Positions 11,101-17,654 of a stretch of DNA of 47,070 nucleotides are shown piece by piece. Source of the DNA: Hahella sp. (lineage in GTDB: Bacteria; Pseudomonadota; Gammaproteobacteria; Pseudomonadales; Oleiphilaceae). The notes beneath the pieces are model-generated. The model ran no database searches, was not told the origin of the DNA, and saw nothing but the letters and a program-made list of their open reading frames with translations. The stretch covers positions 1-47,070 of the forward strand of contig JANQMN010000059.1 in NCBI GenBank assembly GCA_028280065.1, written 5' to 3'. A program made the position numbers and the translations under genes. Positions within the stretch are counted from its first letter, which is position 1. Every line of letters begins with the position of its first letter.

Positions 11101-14100
11101 AGAACGAGGAGTCCAGGGATATGCCCATGGAGCTTCCTCTGAACTTAAACCTACATACTCATCATCGATAAAATACTCGACTCGAACTATCTCACCATCT
11201 GGATCAGAGGCGCTGGCAGTAAGATCAACCGTTTGATCAACAATTAATGTCGCTCCAGCAGAAGGATCAAAGACAGTAACGGCCGGTAACTGCATGTTAG
11301 ATACAGCAAACTCGATTGATATTGCTTCAGTCTTTCCTGTTTCATTGTCATAAGCCGTTGCATCAACAACATAGTTTCCAGGCTTCAGGTCCTGCCAGAA
11401 ATATTCGAAAACCTCCTGCCCTGGCGTTTGCTGATGAACATGGGTACCTGCAAGGTGATTGCCATTGTAGGGAACAGTCGTTGCAGAAAACTCCACCGAT
11501 TCGACAAACCCCTGCAGGTCAGGATCAGACGCGTTGGCGATTAAGCGAACATCGTCCCCTTCAAAAAACACCTGTTTATCAGGAGCAATGCTGAATGAAA
11601 TGGTTGGCGGTAGATTTGGACCGGTTATTTCAACAAAGTGGCGATGTATCCCTCTCGAATCAGAGGTTGCACCTTCAAAGTCATGAACGATCGCCCAGAG
11701 TTCATATTCGCCGCGAGTAGGATTCCACTTAACGGAATACGGTTCACTAAAATCCTCATCGATCTTCTGCTCATTCGCAAAGAACTCAACTTTTTTAACA
11801 GCTCCATGGAAGTCATTAGCATTGGCAGATACACCCAATTCAATACCCTGCGCATAGGAGGGACTCATGGGATTTAAGGCGACGTGAGGAATTAGGTTGT
11901 AGTGGTTGACGATTACATTTGCTGCGACTGAGTTCGTTGCGCCTCTGGCATCGGTCGCTATGGCCTCAAGGGTGTAGGTGCCCTCTTGGGTATCAGTCCA
12001 CCTACCCGTATAAGGTGCAGTACTGTTAGCATCAATCCTATTTCCGTTTAGGTAGTAATCGACCGTTAAACTATCCCCATCTGCATCGGTTACATTAACG
12101 AGGAGGTTGAGGTTAATGTGGTCGTTTACTTCGTATCCATCGACAATCTCTGTAAAACTGATTTCCGGTTTCGTATTTCCGAAGACACTAATCGATTCAC
12201 TAGCAGTGGCGGCTCCTGCGAAATGCACCAGAGCGGTCAGCGACTGGTTGCCCTGGCTGGAAGGTTTCCAGTCAATACTATAAGGAGCGTCTGATTTCTG
12301 GCTTAGCAGAGAGTCACCGGCAAAAAACTCTACATTAGTAATAGATGGGTCATTAGCATCGACAACAATCGGCGTCGTCTCTCCGATGGTAACGCTCGAT
12401 CCATCCACTGGTGCTGCAATGGAAAACAGAGGCTGCACAATGACATTGATTGTCGAAGTGTTTGAATCATCCCTTGAATCGATGGCTTTTGCCGAAAGCT
12501 GAAAAGAGCCAACGGGTATCCCAGTCCATTCCAATTCATAGGGAGCTTCATCGTCATCGTCGACTTTGGTGTTGTCTATATAAAACTCGACTGCCTTTAC
12601 TTCACCATCAGAGTCGCTGGCCTCAACAAGAATTGTATAAGACTGTCCTTGCAGAAATCGAACGCCATTCGTTAGGTTTGAAAAATTTACAGTCGGCGGA
12701 GCATTAGGTGGAAGTACATTGAGAGTCAAAGAGCTGCTTGAGGTATCCCCTGCGTCATCGGTGGCTGTGACGAGGATGTCGGTAGCGCCGAGTGTTTCCG
12801 GCGTCCATTCAGTTTCATAAGGCGCTTGTGTTGCTTCATCTATTTTGTTGCCAGAAGCAAAGAACTCCACCTTTGAAATGCTACCATCACTGTCCAGAGC
12901 ATTCGCAGAAAGGATTTCTGTCTTGCCAATGCTCACAGTGGCTCCCTCTGAGTGACTTGACAAACTTACCGAGGGTGCAGAATTTGCCTCTGCAACGGCT
13001 ACAATCAATTGGCCAGATAAATCAGCCCCTCCCACGATAGAAACATGTGCGGTTACTTCGTGATGGCCGGCAGGAAGGTTTTTCCAGATCGATCTAAAGG
13101 GGGCGTGTTCTGACTCGCCGATTTTGTCGGAGTTTAGAAAGTATTCCACTTTTTCAATTGTCACATCATTTGTATCAACAGATGTGGATAGTTCAGCGTT
13201 TCCACCAACACCAAAATATTCGCAATCATCCTGATGTTTGACTGATACAACGGGCGTAGTGTCTAAATAGTAATCGACGGATAGTTTTGGACGGTTAATG
13301 CTGGGTAAGTTATTATCGAGTGCCTCGCTACTAACAATGTCAGTCGAGTATCGACTCCCTCTAATCCGATCAAAAGCCCAGCCATTGTTGGGATCTCCCT
13401 GTTCAAAAGCAAGTAGACTGTTTGAAACATCAAATTCTAACCACCCTGGGAAGTGTTCAATAATTCCATGCGGATTTTCACTTGGGTATAGGTCTTTACC
13501 AAAAAACTTAGGATGGTAGTTGTTCCACCATGATTCATTGGGATTGGCGTGGCTCCAGCTCACGCTATCTTCTTGCCAGCTCTTATTTAAGCGTAAGATG
13601 TCAAACTCATGGTATTCATTACGGGAAGAGTCGGCATACAGAGATAAACTACCCCCAGTAATGACTGCGGAATCCGGAATCATTCCGCCTTCAGATTTTT
13701 TTAGCTTGAATTGGATAAGAGGTCGAAATCCGTCACCCCAGATAAGATCTTCCCCATTAAGATTACCGTTTGGAGTGTTTTCTACTAAGGTGGCATCCTG
13801 AGTGCCCGCATAACCAAGTAGTCCGTCCTGTAGCGTTTGCCTTACATAATAAGGCCCAGCTATAGCTGGAGAATTTTCTGCTGGAGTTACTTCAATTGGC
13901 AGCAAACTACCTCTGGTTGGTTCCACATTGACTGTCATGGGAGGAGATATAATATCTGCTCCACCCCAGATCGTTGCTTTTGCAGTAATCGAGTGTTGAC
14001 CGGGAGGAATATTCTCCCAAGAACCAATAAAAGGGGCTTGAGTGGATTCAGCTATTTTCTCAGAACCGTTAAAGTACTCAATTTTCTGAATAACCAGCTT

Positions 14101-14874
14101 ATCAGTATTGAGCAGTGCGGCTAGATCTAGCTGATCGCCAGCTGCAATGAGACCGCAACTTAAAATTTCCTGCACTTCAAGTTCTGGATTTTCATCCAAA
14201 CTGTAGTATATGTGAACCTTTGGTCGCCGGGATACGTCCGCTAGATATTCCTTGCCATGGAAAATCTTCGCGTCTAGTGAACCATCATAGTTAACAATGT
14301 GCCAGCCATTGTTTATCTGTTCACCTTTGCTAAAAGATCGCAAACTTGAATAAACGTTAAAGTACAACCACCCTGGATTCCAGCTAACATTTGCGGTGCC
14401 GGCTAAGTTAGTACTTACGTCATTCCCCAGCGACAATGCTCTTTCAGTAGTCCATGGCTGCCCATCAGAAGCATTTTCAGCGGTAACTTCGTATTCATTC
14501 CAGGGTGTTAACAAAGTCCTCAATTCAAAATCCTGGCCTGTCCTCATATTGGTATTGGATTTATAAAGGGCTAACTCGCCAGATAGGTTTGGCAGATTGT
14601 TTGGTAGTGGACCGCCTTCGGCCTTGAAGATAGGGAACCGAATCAGAGCAATTGACGGAGTCGTCCCCAAAGATCTATTTATAATTAGTTGCTCATCACT
14701 CCCATAATTTTGATCCGGATCCAATCCCATATAAGCATCGCTTGAACCTGAGTAGTCATTCAGACCTTCTTGAAGTTCTATTGCTACCGAATATGCTAGA
14801 AGCTTCTGAGAAAAAACGACTAAAGAAATCAGGATGATGCGTGAAATACCCAAAGACGCGAATCTGCCATGCAT
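1690..14874 (-). CDS. Giant secreted Ig/SpvB/YD-repeat RHS toxin with PD-(D/E)XK-like nuclease tip
   Basis: The protein has 4394 residues. Order: signal peptide (1-27, hydrophobic 13-21); DNRLRE-like domain (about 30-225); Ig-like domain; second DNRLRE-like domain (about 341-535); some nine Big_7-type Ig domains (to about 1385, each with VEFF/VEYF and a closing tW); seven Cys modules (1386-2045); SpvB N-terminal section (from about 2100); FG-GAP/TcdB-middle repeats (2425-2620, DGDGRTD, NGDGLQD); YD repeats (about 2950-3880), interrupted by a beta-sandwich at about 3595-3745; RHS core ending DPSG near 4017; pre-tip to FNAE (E4226); and a 168-residue tip. The tip has D4273-x12-E4286-I-K4288 and a following LTPNQ, a restriction-endonuclease-like signature, so it probably cuts nucleic acid. 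Known SpvB/TcdB/RHS proteins form a cocoon that encloses the tip. Upstream GGAG lies ten bases before ATG. Outer-membrane export and target cells are unknown. Confidence 0.88.
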   Translation of the reverse strand: MHGRFASLGISRIILISLVVFSQKLLAYSVAIELQEGLNDYSGSSDAYMGLDPDQNYGSDEQLIINRSLGTTPSIALIRFPIFKAEGGPLPNNLPNLSGELALYKSNTNMRTGQDFELRTLLTPWNEYEVTAENASDGQPWTTERALSLGNDVSTNLAGTANVSWNPGWLYFNVYSSLRSFSKGEQINNGWHIVNYDGSLDAKIFHGKEYLADVSRRPKVHIYYSLDENPELEVQEILSCGLIAAGDQLDLAALLNTDKLVIQKIEYFNGSEKIAESTQAPFIGSWENIPPGQHSITAKATIWGGADIISPPMTVNVEPTRGSLLPIEVTPAENSPAIAGPYYVRQTLQDGLLGYAGTQDATLVENTPNGNLNGEDLIWGDGFRPLIQFKLKKSEGGMIPDSAVITGGSLSLYADSSRNEYHEFDILRLNKSWQEDSVSWSHANPNESWWNNYHPKFFGKDLYPSENPHGIIEHFPGWLEFDVSNSLLAFEQGDPNNGWAFDRIRGSRYSTDIVSSEALDNNLPSINRPKLSVDYYLDTTPVVSVKHQDDCEYFGVGGNAELSTSVDTNDVTIEKVEYFLNSDKIGESEHAPFRSIWKNLPAGHHEVTAHVSIVGGADLSGQLIVAVAEANSAPSVSLSSHSEGATVSIGKTEILSANALDSDGSISKVEFFASGNKIDEATQAPYETEWTPETLGATDILVTATDDAGDTSSSSLTLNVLPPNAPPTVNFSNLTNGVRFLQGQSYTILVEASDSDGEVKAVEFYIDNTKVDDDDEAPYELEWTGIPVGSFQLSAKAIDSRDDSNTSTINVIVQPLFSIAAPVDGSSVTIGETTPIVVDANDPSITNVEFFAGDSLLSQKSDAPYSIDWKPSSQGNQSLTALVHFAGAATASESISVFGNTKPEISFTEIVDGYEVNDHINLNLLVNVTDADGDSLTVDYYLNGNRIDANSTAPYTGRWTDTQEGTYTLEAIATDARGATNSVAANVIVNHYNLIPHVALNPMSPSYAQGIELGVSANANDFHGAVKKVEFFANEQKIDEDFSEPYSVKWNPTRGEYELWAIVHDFEGATSDSRGIHRHFVEITGPNLPPTISFSIAPDKQVFFEGDDVRLIANASDPDLQGFVESVEFSATTVPYNGNHLAGTHVHQQTPGQEVFEYFWQDLKPGNYVVDATAYDNETGKTEAISIEFAVSNMQLPAVTVFDPSAGATLIVDQTVDLTASASDPDGEIVRVEYFIDDEYVGLSSEEAPWAYPWTPRSHGTFELHAVAVDDQNFTRESERVQFTVEDIPRIEPTIAITNPLYGAEVAVDETIRIVASAMDDGTISKVVFFEDGEEIDTVTTEPYETTWMTSASGGYHFTAIAHDNLGLTKASDPVLVNVAPPVGSLNGSDCYMVDSESPCAVEVHWTASYAEEPTLVIYKDSTEEIENTLRFSESTNGTVNAVTDVQGRRYVLKSKPGGVELASLNLYGKVDGVSLSADKDRCEVGANESCNITITWANICHFGNCEPVEKLCLFNDQVLEHCVEADINGVINASKLITVNYQSDTRHFSIRASEDSLIDMATFSIPFVKVASGEITIIADGQDPDTTSYYCLADENLCEISYNVEVIDLPLYATACLWHKTKDSENLIKCFETVESGSVQVTPTASELILREGNTQNDRVMARAQLYAKLPAFNGIEIQLVENCSVSLSEESCLTKIRWPVDFGTYCLFAGETNLSCSGELSVPASREGISYDLRSGNSLESPLVVSKTFYAQPVYPNELLVTPESCHISGAPLSCSVEVQWFSNVDSEVCLFVDDELYTCKGQEAIFYGSSLFDIDLPTEEKPSTIFTLRAGNAVDPATDPLLIKEVAATTNLEFDLLASFLQDADGNCYLNSQNDCEIVLNWSTNITGVDICVGYVNESMHWTNLSCNNDQGLSLTGFRDLQKAGVIEYELRAIYQDEYVVLMTYSVTVAEAAFDIAVEEDLSCEVFQGQICSRTIHWDSINDQTLFIFDAENLHGLPLGYGVNGDWVSLGVGTHILQLGFFNEDGETRTYVGDKITINVNQVDEVSPPLPSKYNTSQITSQPYADISTTVSTVYDFDGDNKEDIAVKVGSGNSGTEFIAFGSGGSGSTSSHFTPVTSPSVTAGQTIPGGAVPGQVDVTNNGALTYSIPISVAKGGAGMAPSLALSYSSSAGNGIAGIGWDVNAIEMITDCAQVFALDNQVNPTGRYCLNGQRLSHVSGNEYRTEAETFSRIIKSASQWQVFYKSGEVATFGGSGYQLARENGRNTWLLKMVQDRIAYNKGSTTENIRQYHYSIDETMGEILLNRISYPGGYVNFVYGDRTDAQYGYDLGYTTAQTKLLGRIESYAEGDLLLGSTILGYEENPSEKTGFMRLANVQQCGSDGSCVEKTTFAWTDGWIEANQTTDTVDASSTVYDKNSIHYTDFDGNGVLEIVYLSNHKWWVKFPNRSEALPINLLSSVIRSSRFTDVDGDGRTDLMFPDKDSPYRFVSWDIENEQFIYRESANLPDATGYQNFFFADMNGDGLQDMLLDLDGKVSMRLNVGGDFSANAIITSYTSGSAPVYENLAKALVIDFEGDGKQEILLPQDGETLLISFDGTNFSDRSILPFEIDGHNRLVDFNGDGLKDLVEVKKVGSEEEIYVAWNTGKAFQPLQPTGQRAKNLTGMHGGYQDFDWKEGMYFLATEVLQEANSTQSAVYEHTRKYLRYTPATSTFESISLGGQTENSFMSQIAQHEWTADLNGDGIRDEITRECVHFAPSTGSTINDSQCDSVKLHLSLSGVDNTITYPGPVDYLRKIDNGQGLSYEVTFERKNEVRAGAYPVIPVNYAVTTVGSLRFLVNGEEQSSQQYTFAGLSVHASGLGSLGYQTVTKESNKGDVTSTTVSEFSQDYENFKHQRLERQTVTVKKGTVEQTISELENTYQTALRGTEGTDAFGWYTYLDTSTLKEWELDDSQKPTTLTEYTPDVEAAGNQYSHDNVNTVGNMKTTVTTVTSPGESYRVTTNNWYDEDRLSDWTLGRLTKATTKSEATVNGETSTITKASSWAYHSNGQLYSESILEGETPVVTTTYGYNSIGLKTSETTADIATGETRQSTYEWDTLGRFVIAVENQLQHRVETTYHPIFGTKVREVDALGNQATWTYDGFGRPYQSTSPNGVVTTTTFLDKSPSDPDHTHYKIRTTDTLNGWSEKLFDVQGNVIETRAQNGLGAKVAVRTEYGEHGEILKKYEPFAVGTTPQYWTQYQDYDAAMRARKVVNPEGNSATVSYTANGVTYVNERGHQRQELFYANGKLKQTVDEDNNLVEMFYDATGNLVETNAAGITTNVYYDTLGRKIKMDDPNKGTWEYRYNGFGELVGQKDANGKVTCQTYDLLGRMVLRYDNYGTGHWHTIEEDACGAPGNDAFATRWQYDTATYGVGQLHRVSDDNGTSTTLEYDGMGRVTASIKTVDNETFVSRSEYDDLGRVMRSVYPSGFAIRNHYNQYSTLSKVTEDDNATRLWELVDMDIRGNVLTERLAEGGILTRDFTYTPEMGRMESINTSSFGNTADLQSDFVVWDAVGNLDYRQDIVTGAYENATYDSLNRLESISYQKGPDSAPKPPVFTMAESDFAKYGGYSQNKSGTVTVSDEGRQVELQGNIWKSLAINYKVTADTVLEFEFSTDSLGEIHAIGLDQDYKVSESRLFQLEGTETWGVQTFHNYEVGTGSKFYRIPVGEYYTGRMYRLVFTMDHDIDNPTGSSVFKNIRIYEHTVEAGTTGTESMQYEANGNIKRKWNNGSTSYGYGGTACGRQAGPHTVTAANGETYCYDANGSMTSGAGRTITWADFGKPIRIERGNTAVEFLYGPNRSRVKRVDTKDGKTTKTYYAGSYEQVHLPSGVIEEKHYIGGFAVYTKKSSSPALQKAFMLKDHLGSVAAYVDIAKLAANDPSAVERSSFDAWGQRRAANWDDFDSATLLDYQSEYSPRGYTGHEQLDSLGLIHMNGRVYDPLLGRFLSADPFIQDPKNLQSYNRYAYVWNNPLSSTDPSGYFSVKDLVGSAIVDPGLTAMLGTQTYMADKTLKEFGRFARKNKYVAQAVQIIGCIATAKAGPGPCAAITAAVTYGVTDGDMRASVRAGAVAYVQAYMAAQVSKAPLNEFEAVFAHGAVGFMSAGFAGGDPRNGFISAVAGKSFMLGMNEIGGFEAMGLGTPGDENLHLMAGRTAIVAGVGGTISKLSGGSFANGAVTAAMQHLFNAELAQHAQGKAAEAKLLKELRGMGYEVAEQVYLKLFPKVGVAEITAIADFAYLKDGVIVFGEIKDGMGAKLTPNQKVVYHALIVGERVGFVNPQVMARIGVMPGVTYKIGLSMFTYTNSRAMRQIGRRWVGRGLAGAVTILGSSAALGAELLFHSSAVGPNSDCPGCINP

Positions 14875-14974
14875 GGCTTAGATGCTCCATATTCAAAGTT
14901 CGGTTACTAGGGAAGAACATTGGGAAGGGTTGCTAGATTACATTCGGTCGGTCTATCCCTAGGCAGTCGCGCAG

Positions 14975-15003
14975 TTTATAACCAATCCATTGTGCGCTTT
15001 CAA
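14975..15003 (-). promoter_or_regulatory. Sigma-70-like promoter of the left RHS toxin
   Basis: On the minus strand TTGAAA (15003-14998), a 17-base spacer and TATAAA (14980-14975) form a near-consensus promoter, followed by the GC-rich discriminator CTGCGC. Transcription would begin near 14968, leaving a leader of about 94 bases before the ATG at 14874. The same elements at the same spacing precede the right-hand toxin. Confidence 0.75.
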
Positions 15004-15066
15004 TACGACATGTTACTAAATGTTAACCAATTCTGACTTATTGATTTAGAAATTGAGATCCGACAA
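14975..15066 (-). promoter_or_regulatory. Conserved upstream block with probable operator, left toxin
   Basis: Read on the minus strand, this block aligns without gaps to 34087-34178. It starts with TTGTCGGATCTCAATTTC (15066-15049, 18 of 18 identical). After 21 bases comes GTTAACATTTAGTAAC (15027-15012, 15 of 16 identical; GTTA and TAAC are inverted arms). Eight bases later the -35 box begins. Conservation of sites and spacing, with drift between them, suggests a common regulator for both toxins. Confidence 0.65.
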
Positions 15067-15345
15067 ATTAGAAACCAGTCCAGGCAACTAACTCGTTTCC
15101 AAGGTTTCTATTTCATATTTAGCCGAGTATGCCTTGCAATCGAACAGTGTCTTCCATCTGAATCCTAACCTGAAAAGTACCTGGCCAAGATGGATGGCAA
15201 CCGTTGCCGTCCGGCGCGATGTCAAATCAGAAAACTTCGCCGATGATGAGCGGTGATACTTTCATTCCAATATTAGAAATTTATACAAAAAGCGGAACTC
15301 GATTTCTAATTTGCATGAGTTGAAGGGGGATGCCACCGGAAGTTG
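15067..15345. other. Intergenic stretch with no gene seen
   Basis: This lies between the left toxin's control region and the stop of the glycosyltransferase gene. I see no convincing ORF or T-tract terminator. The one notable element is the short palindrome GGCAACCGTTGCC (15196-15208). Confidence 0.5.
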
Positions 15346-16536
15346 TTAGACTGATCCAAGGAGTATTTCTTTAAGCCGGATAGCCGAGTTTGTCCAAGTG
15401 TGTTCTTTCGCTTCTATCCGTCCACTGCTAATGCACTTTTTTCGGAATTCCGGCTCTTCAATCAATCGCTGCAAACATTCGGCTATACTTTCAGGGGCAT
15501 GGGGATTCGCCAGTAGCGCGGTGTCTTTAGCCACTTCCGGCATGGCGCTAATGTCGGAACAAACGACTGGTACGCCTGCGGCCATGGCTTCGGCGATTGG
15601 CATTCCGAAACCTTCGTAAATCGACATGTAAGCCAACAGAGTTGCGTTTTTGTAGACGAGCGGTAACTCATTCTGGGGAACATAACCTAGACGAAGGAGT
15701 TCTCCCTGTCGTTCTAGTCGTTCAACGTCCTCGTCCAACCGGTTATGCCCCCAGCCTTTGGCACCGACGAGTACCAATGGGTAAAGGCTTCGCAGTTTTT
15801 TGGGTAGTTGTTGAAACGCCTTCAGCAATCCCGAGAGGTTTTTTCTAGGCTCCAGCGTCCCAACGGATAATAGATAGTTTTCAGGCAGGTGATACTTTTT
15901 GCGACTTTGGTTGAGTTGGTCTTCGGTATACTGTTGGAAGAATTCCGGACCGACACCCGGTGAGACAATTTGTATCTTCTCTTCCTTCGCGCCAAACAGG
16001 TTAACGATTTCCTGTCGGGTGAATTCGGAAACAGCTATGAGTTTGGTGGCTCGCTCAATGCTATCTGCAAGGCCTTTTTCCAACCACTTTATGCGGGCAT
16101 TCGGATGCACTTCTTTGAAACGTAAGTGCGATAGGTCGTGGATTGTCACAACAGAAGGGTTGTCGACCGGCGGGCAAATGTAGTTCGGAACCCAAAAAAC
16201 CGCATCTGGGAACTGTTTGGCGATGCGAATATTGGTTCGGTTGGCGATCCCTTGTTTAACGCTTCTGACTAGGGGCACAGAACGCAAGATATTACGCAGA
16301 ACTTCAATTGCGGAGAGTTGTTTTTCCAAACTTGGAGTAGCCTGGTTTGTCTGTTGATCCGGATAACCGGCTTTGATTAATGCATGGATCATTTTGCTAT
16401 CAAGACTGTTGAAAAGGCCGGCTCCGATCAGCTGAAAGGCATCATCCTGCAAAAGGTTTTCTGCCAGTCGTGCCGTATAGTGCCCGATCCCGGTGCGAGG
16501 AGGGTATAGAGGATTAATATCGAAGACGACTTGCAT
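15346..16536 (-). CDS. Glycosyltransferase family 4 protein (last gene of the operon)
   Basis: The 396-residue protein has the GT-B two-domain layout of GT4 retaining transferases. The N-terminal half has a glycine loop (PPRTGIGHYT, 12-21) and VTIHDLSH (130-137). The C-terminal half has the sugar-nucleotide site: LLSVGTLEPRKN (222-233), then E308-x7-E316 in EGFGMPIAEAMAAGVPV. It resembles WbaZ/mannosyltransferase-type enzymes that add a sugar to a lipid-linked O-antigen or exopolysaccharide unit on the cytoplasmic face; donor and acceptor cannot be read from sequence. The ATG follows the upstream glycosyltransferase stop by two bases, so the two are translated together. It closes a five-gene operon that starts with a type I exporter, and no clear terminator follows. 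Confidence 0.9.
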   Translation of the reverse strand: MQVVFDINPLYPPRTGIGHYTARLAENLLQDDAFQLIGAGLFNSLDSKMIHALIKAGYPDQQTNQATPSLEKQLSAIEVLRNILRSVPLVRSVKQGIANRTNIRIAKQFPDAVFWVPNYICPPVDNPSVVTIHDLSHLRFKEVHPNARIKWLEKGLADSIERATKLIAVSEFTRQEIVNLFGAKEEKIQIVSPGVGPEFFQQYTEDQLNQSRKKYHLPENYLLSVGTLEPRKNLSGLLKAFQQLPKKLRSLYPLVLVGAKGWGHNRLDEDVERLERQGELLRLGYVPQNELPLVYKNATLLAYMSIYEGFGMPIAEAMAAGVPVVCSDISAMPEVAKDTALLANPHAPESIAECLQRLIEEPEFRKKCISSGRIEAKEHTWTNSAIRLKEILLGSV

Positions 16537-16538
16537 TG

Positions 16539-17648
16539 TTACTGCCCGGAGATCAGTTGGTCGTATTCTTCCAAATAAGCATCCACCATCTGTTTAGCTT
16601 GAAAGTTTTGTACATATCGTTGCTTGGCTGCCGCTCCATATTGACTGCATAGATCGTCATTTGCAGCCAGCGTTTTCATGGCTCGGGCGAGCGCTTCACT
16701 GTTTGCGGGAGGTACAACGAGCCCTGTTTCCCGGTGCTGATTTATTAGCGTTGTGCCGGTATTCAGATCACAACAAATGAGTGGTTTGCCAGCTTGTAGA
16801 CTCTCTAATAGACAGATACCGAATGCTTCAGCGCGTAAATGTGAAGGAAGCACAAAAGCCTTTGCTAAGGTTAATAAGGCTTGCTTGGACTCCTCATCCA
16901 CAAGGCCGACCCAATTAACATTTTTCAGGTGTCGATAATCGGATTTTAGTTGCGCTGTATGTTCTCCCTTGCCGGCAATAACGAGTGGCAGCCCGGTTAT
17001 CTCAGCGGCATTGAGGAGATACTCCAGTCCTTTGTAATAGCGATGAGCGCCGACAAATAGAAAATAGTCGCTGCCGAGTTTTTCTTTCCATTTTGCAATA
17101 AGTTGGCTATCGGGGTTTGGCAGCAACTCAGAATTCAGACCAAATGGAATTGCCCGGACTTTGGTTTTGAATGGCCGCAAATCCTCGCTGGATTTCCGAT
17201 AGTTCTCCGATGACACAATAATACGATTGACTGAACTGAGAAAACGCCGGCCAATGGGACCATACAAGTATTTCGCAAGTTTTTGCTTCACAATGTCGCT
17301 GTGGTAGGTCACCAGACTTGGTTTACCTGGCTTGAGGGCGACATGAAGCAGGTCGGCAAAAGGAAAAGGGTAGTGGTAATGAATAACATCATGCTGCTTC
17401 GTCAACCTCTGGTAGGTTTGAATGTAGCGCCAACTAAAGGGTGTTGAAAGCAGCTGAAAACTAAAGGGTATTGCGACTATTCGCACCTGACCTTCACAAA
17501 AATCCTGTCTTTCGGGACCAGCGTGCATAGCTAAAATCGTATGTTCAACTCGCTTTGGATCAGACGACAGGGTCAGGTGGGCGAAAAATTGTTCCACACC
17601 ACCTTTGGTCAGGGGGAAACTGGTTTTATAGACATGCAGGACGCGCAT
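16539..17648 (-). CDS. Glycosyltransferase family 4 protein
   Basis: The 369-residue protein is a GT4 glycosyltransferase. The N-terminal domain has the glycine loop LTKGGVEQFF (13-22) and DVIHYHYPFPFADLL. The C-terminal domain has FLFVGAHRYYKGLEYLL and E274-x7-E282 in EAFGICLLESLQAGKPLI, which hold the nucleotide sugar. It probably extends a lipid-linked glycan in the cytoplasm; the sugar is unknown. It starts six bases after the stop of the TolC-like gene and ends two bases before the next glycosyltransferase, so the operon couples an exporter with glycan synthesis. It is only distantly similar to its neighbour and is not a recent duplicate. Confidence 0.9.
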   Translation of the reverse strand: MRVLHVYKTSFPLTKGGVEQFFAHLTLSSDPKRVEHTILAMHAGPERQDFCEGQVRIVAIPFSFQLLSTPFSWRYIQTYQRLTKQHDVIHYHYPFPFADLLHVALKPGKPSLVTYHSDIVKQKLAKYLYGPIGRRFLSSVNRIIVSSENYRKSSEDLRPFKTKVRAIPFGLNSELLPNPDSQLIAKWKEKLGSDYFLFVGAHRYYKGLEYLLNAAEITGLPLVIAGKGEHTAQLKSDYRHLKNVNWVGLVDEESKQALLTLAKAFVLPSHLRAEAFGICLLESLQAGKPLICCDLNTGTTLINQHRETGLVVPPANSEALARAMKTLAANDDLCSQYGAAAKQRYVQNFQAKQMVDAYLEEYDQLISGQ

Positions 17649-17654
17649 CTAGGT

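Noticed and set aside
15196-15208. Terminator for the glycosyltransferase operon at the GGCAACCGTTGCC palindrome
   Set aside because: The loop would be a single base, no T-tract follows, and it lies about 140 bases beyond the stop.
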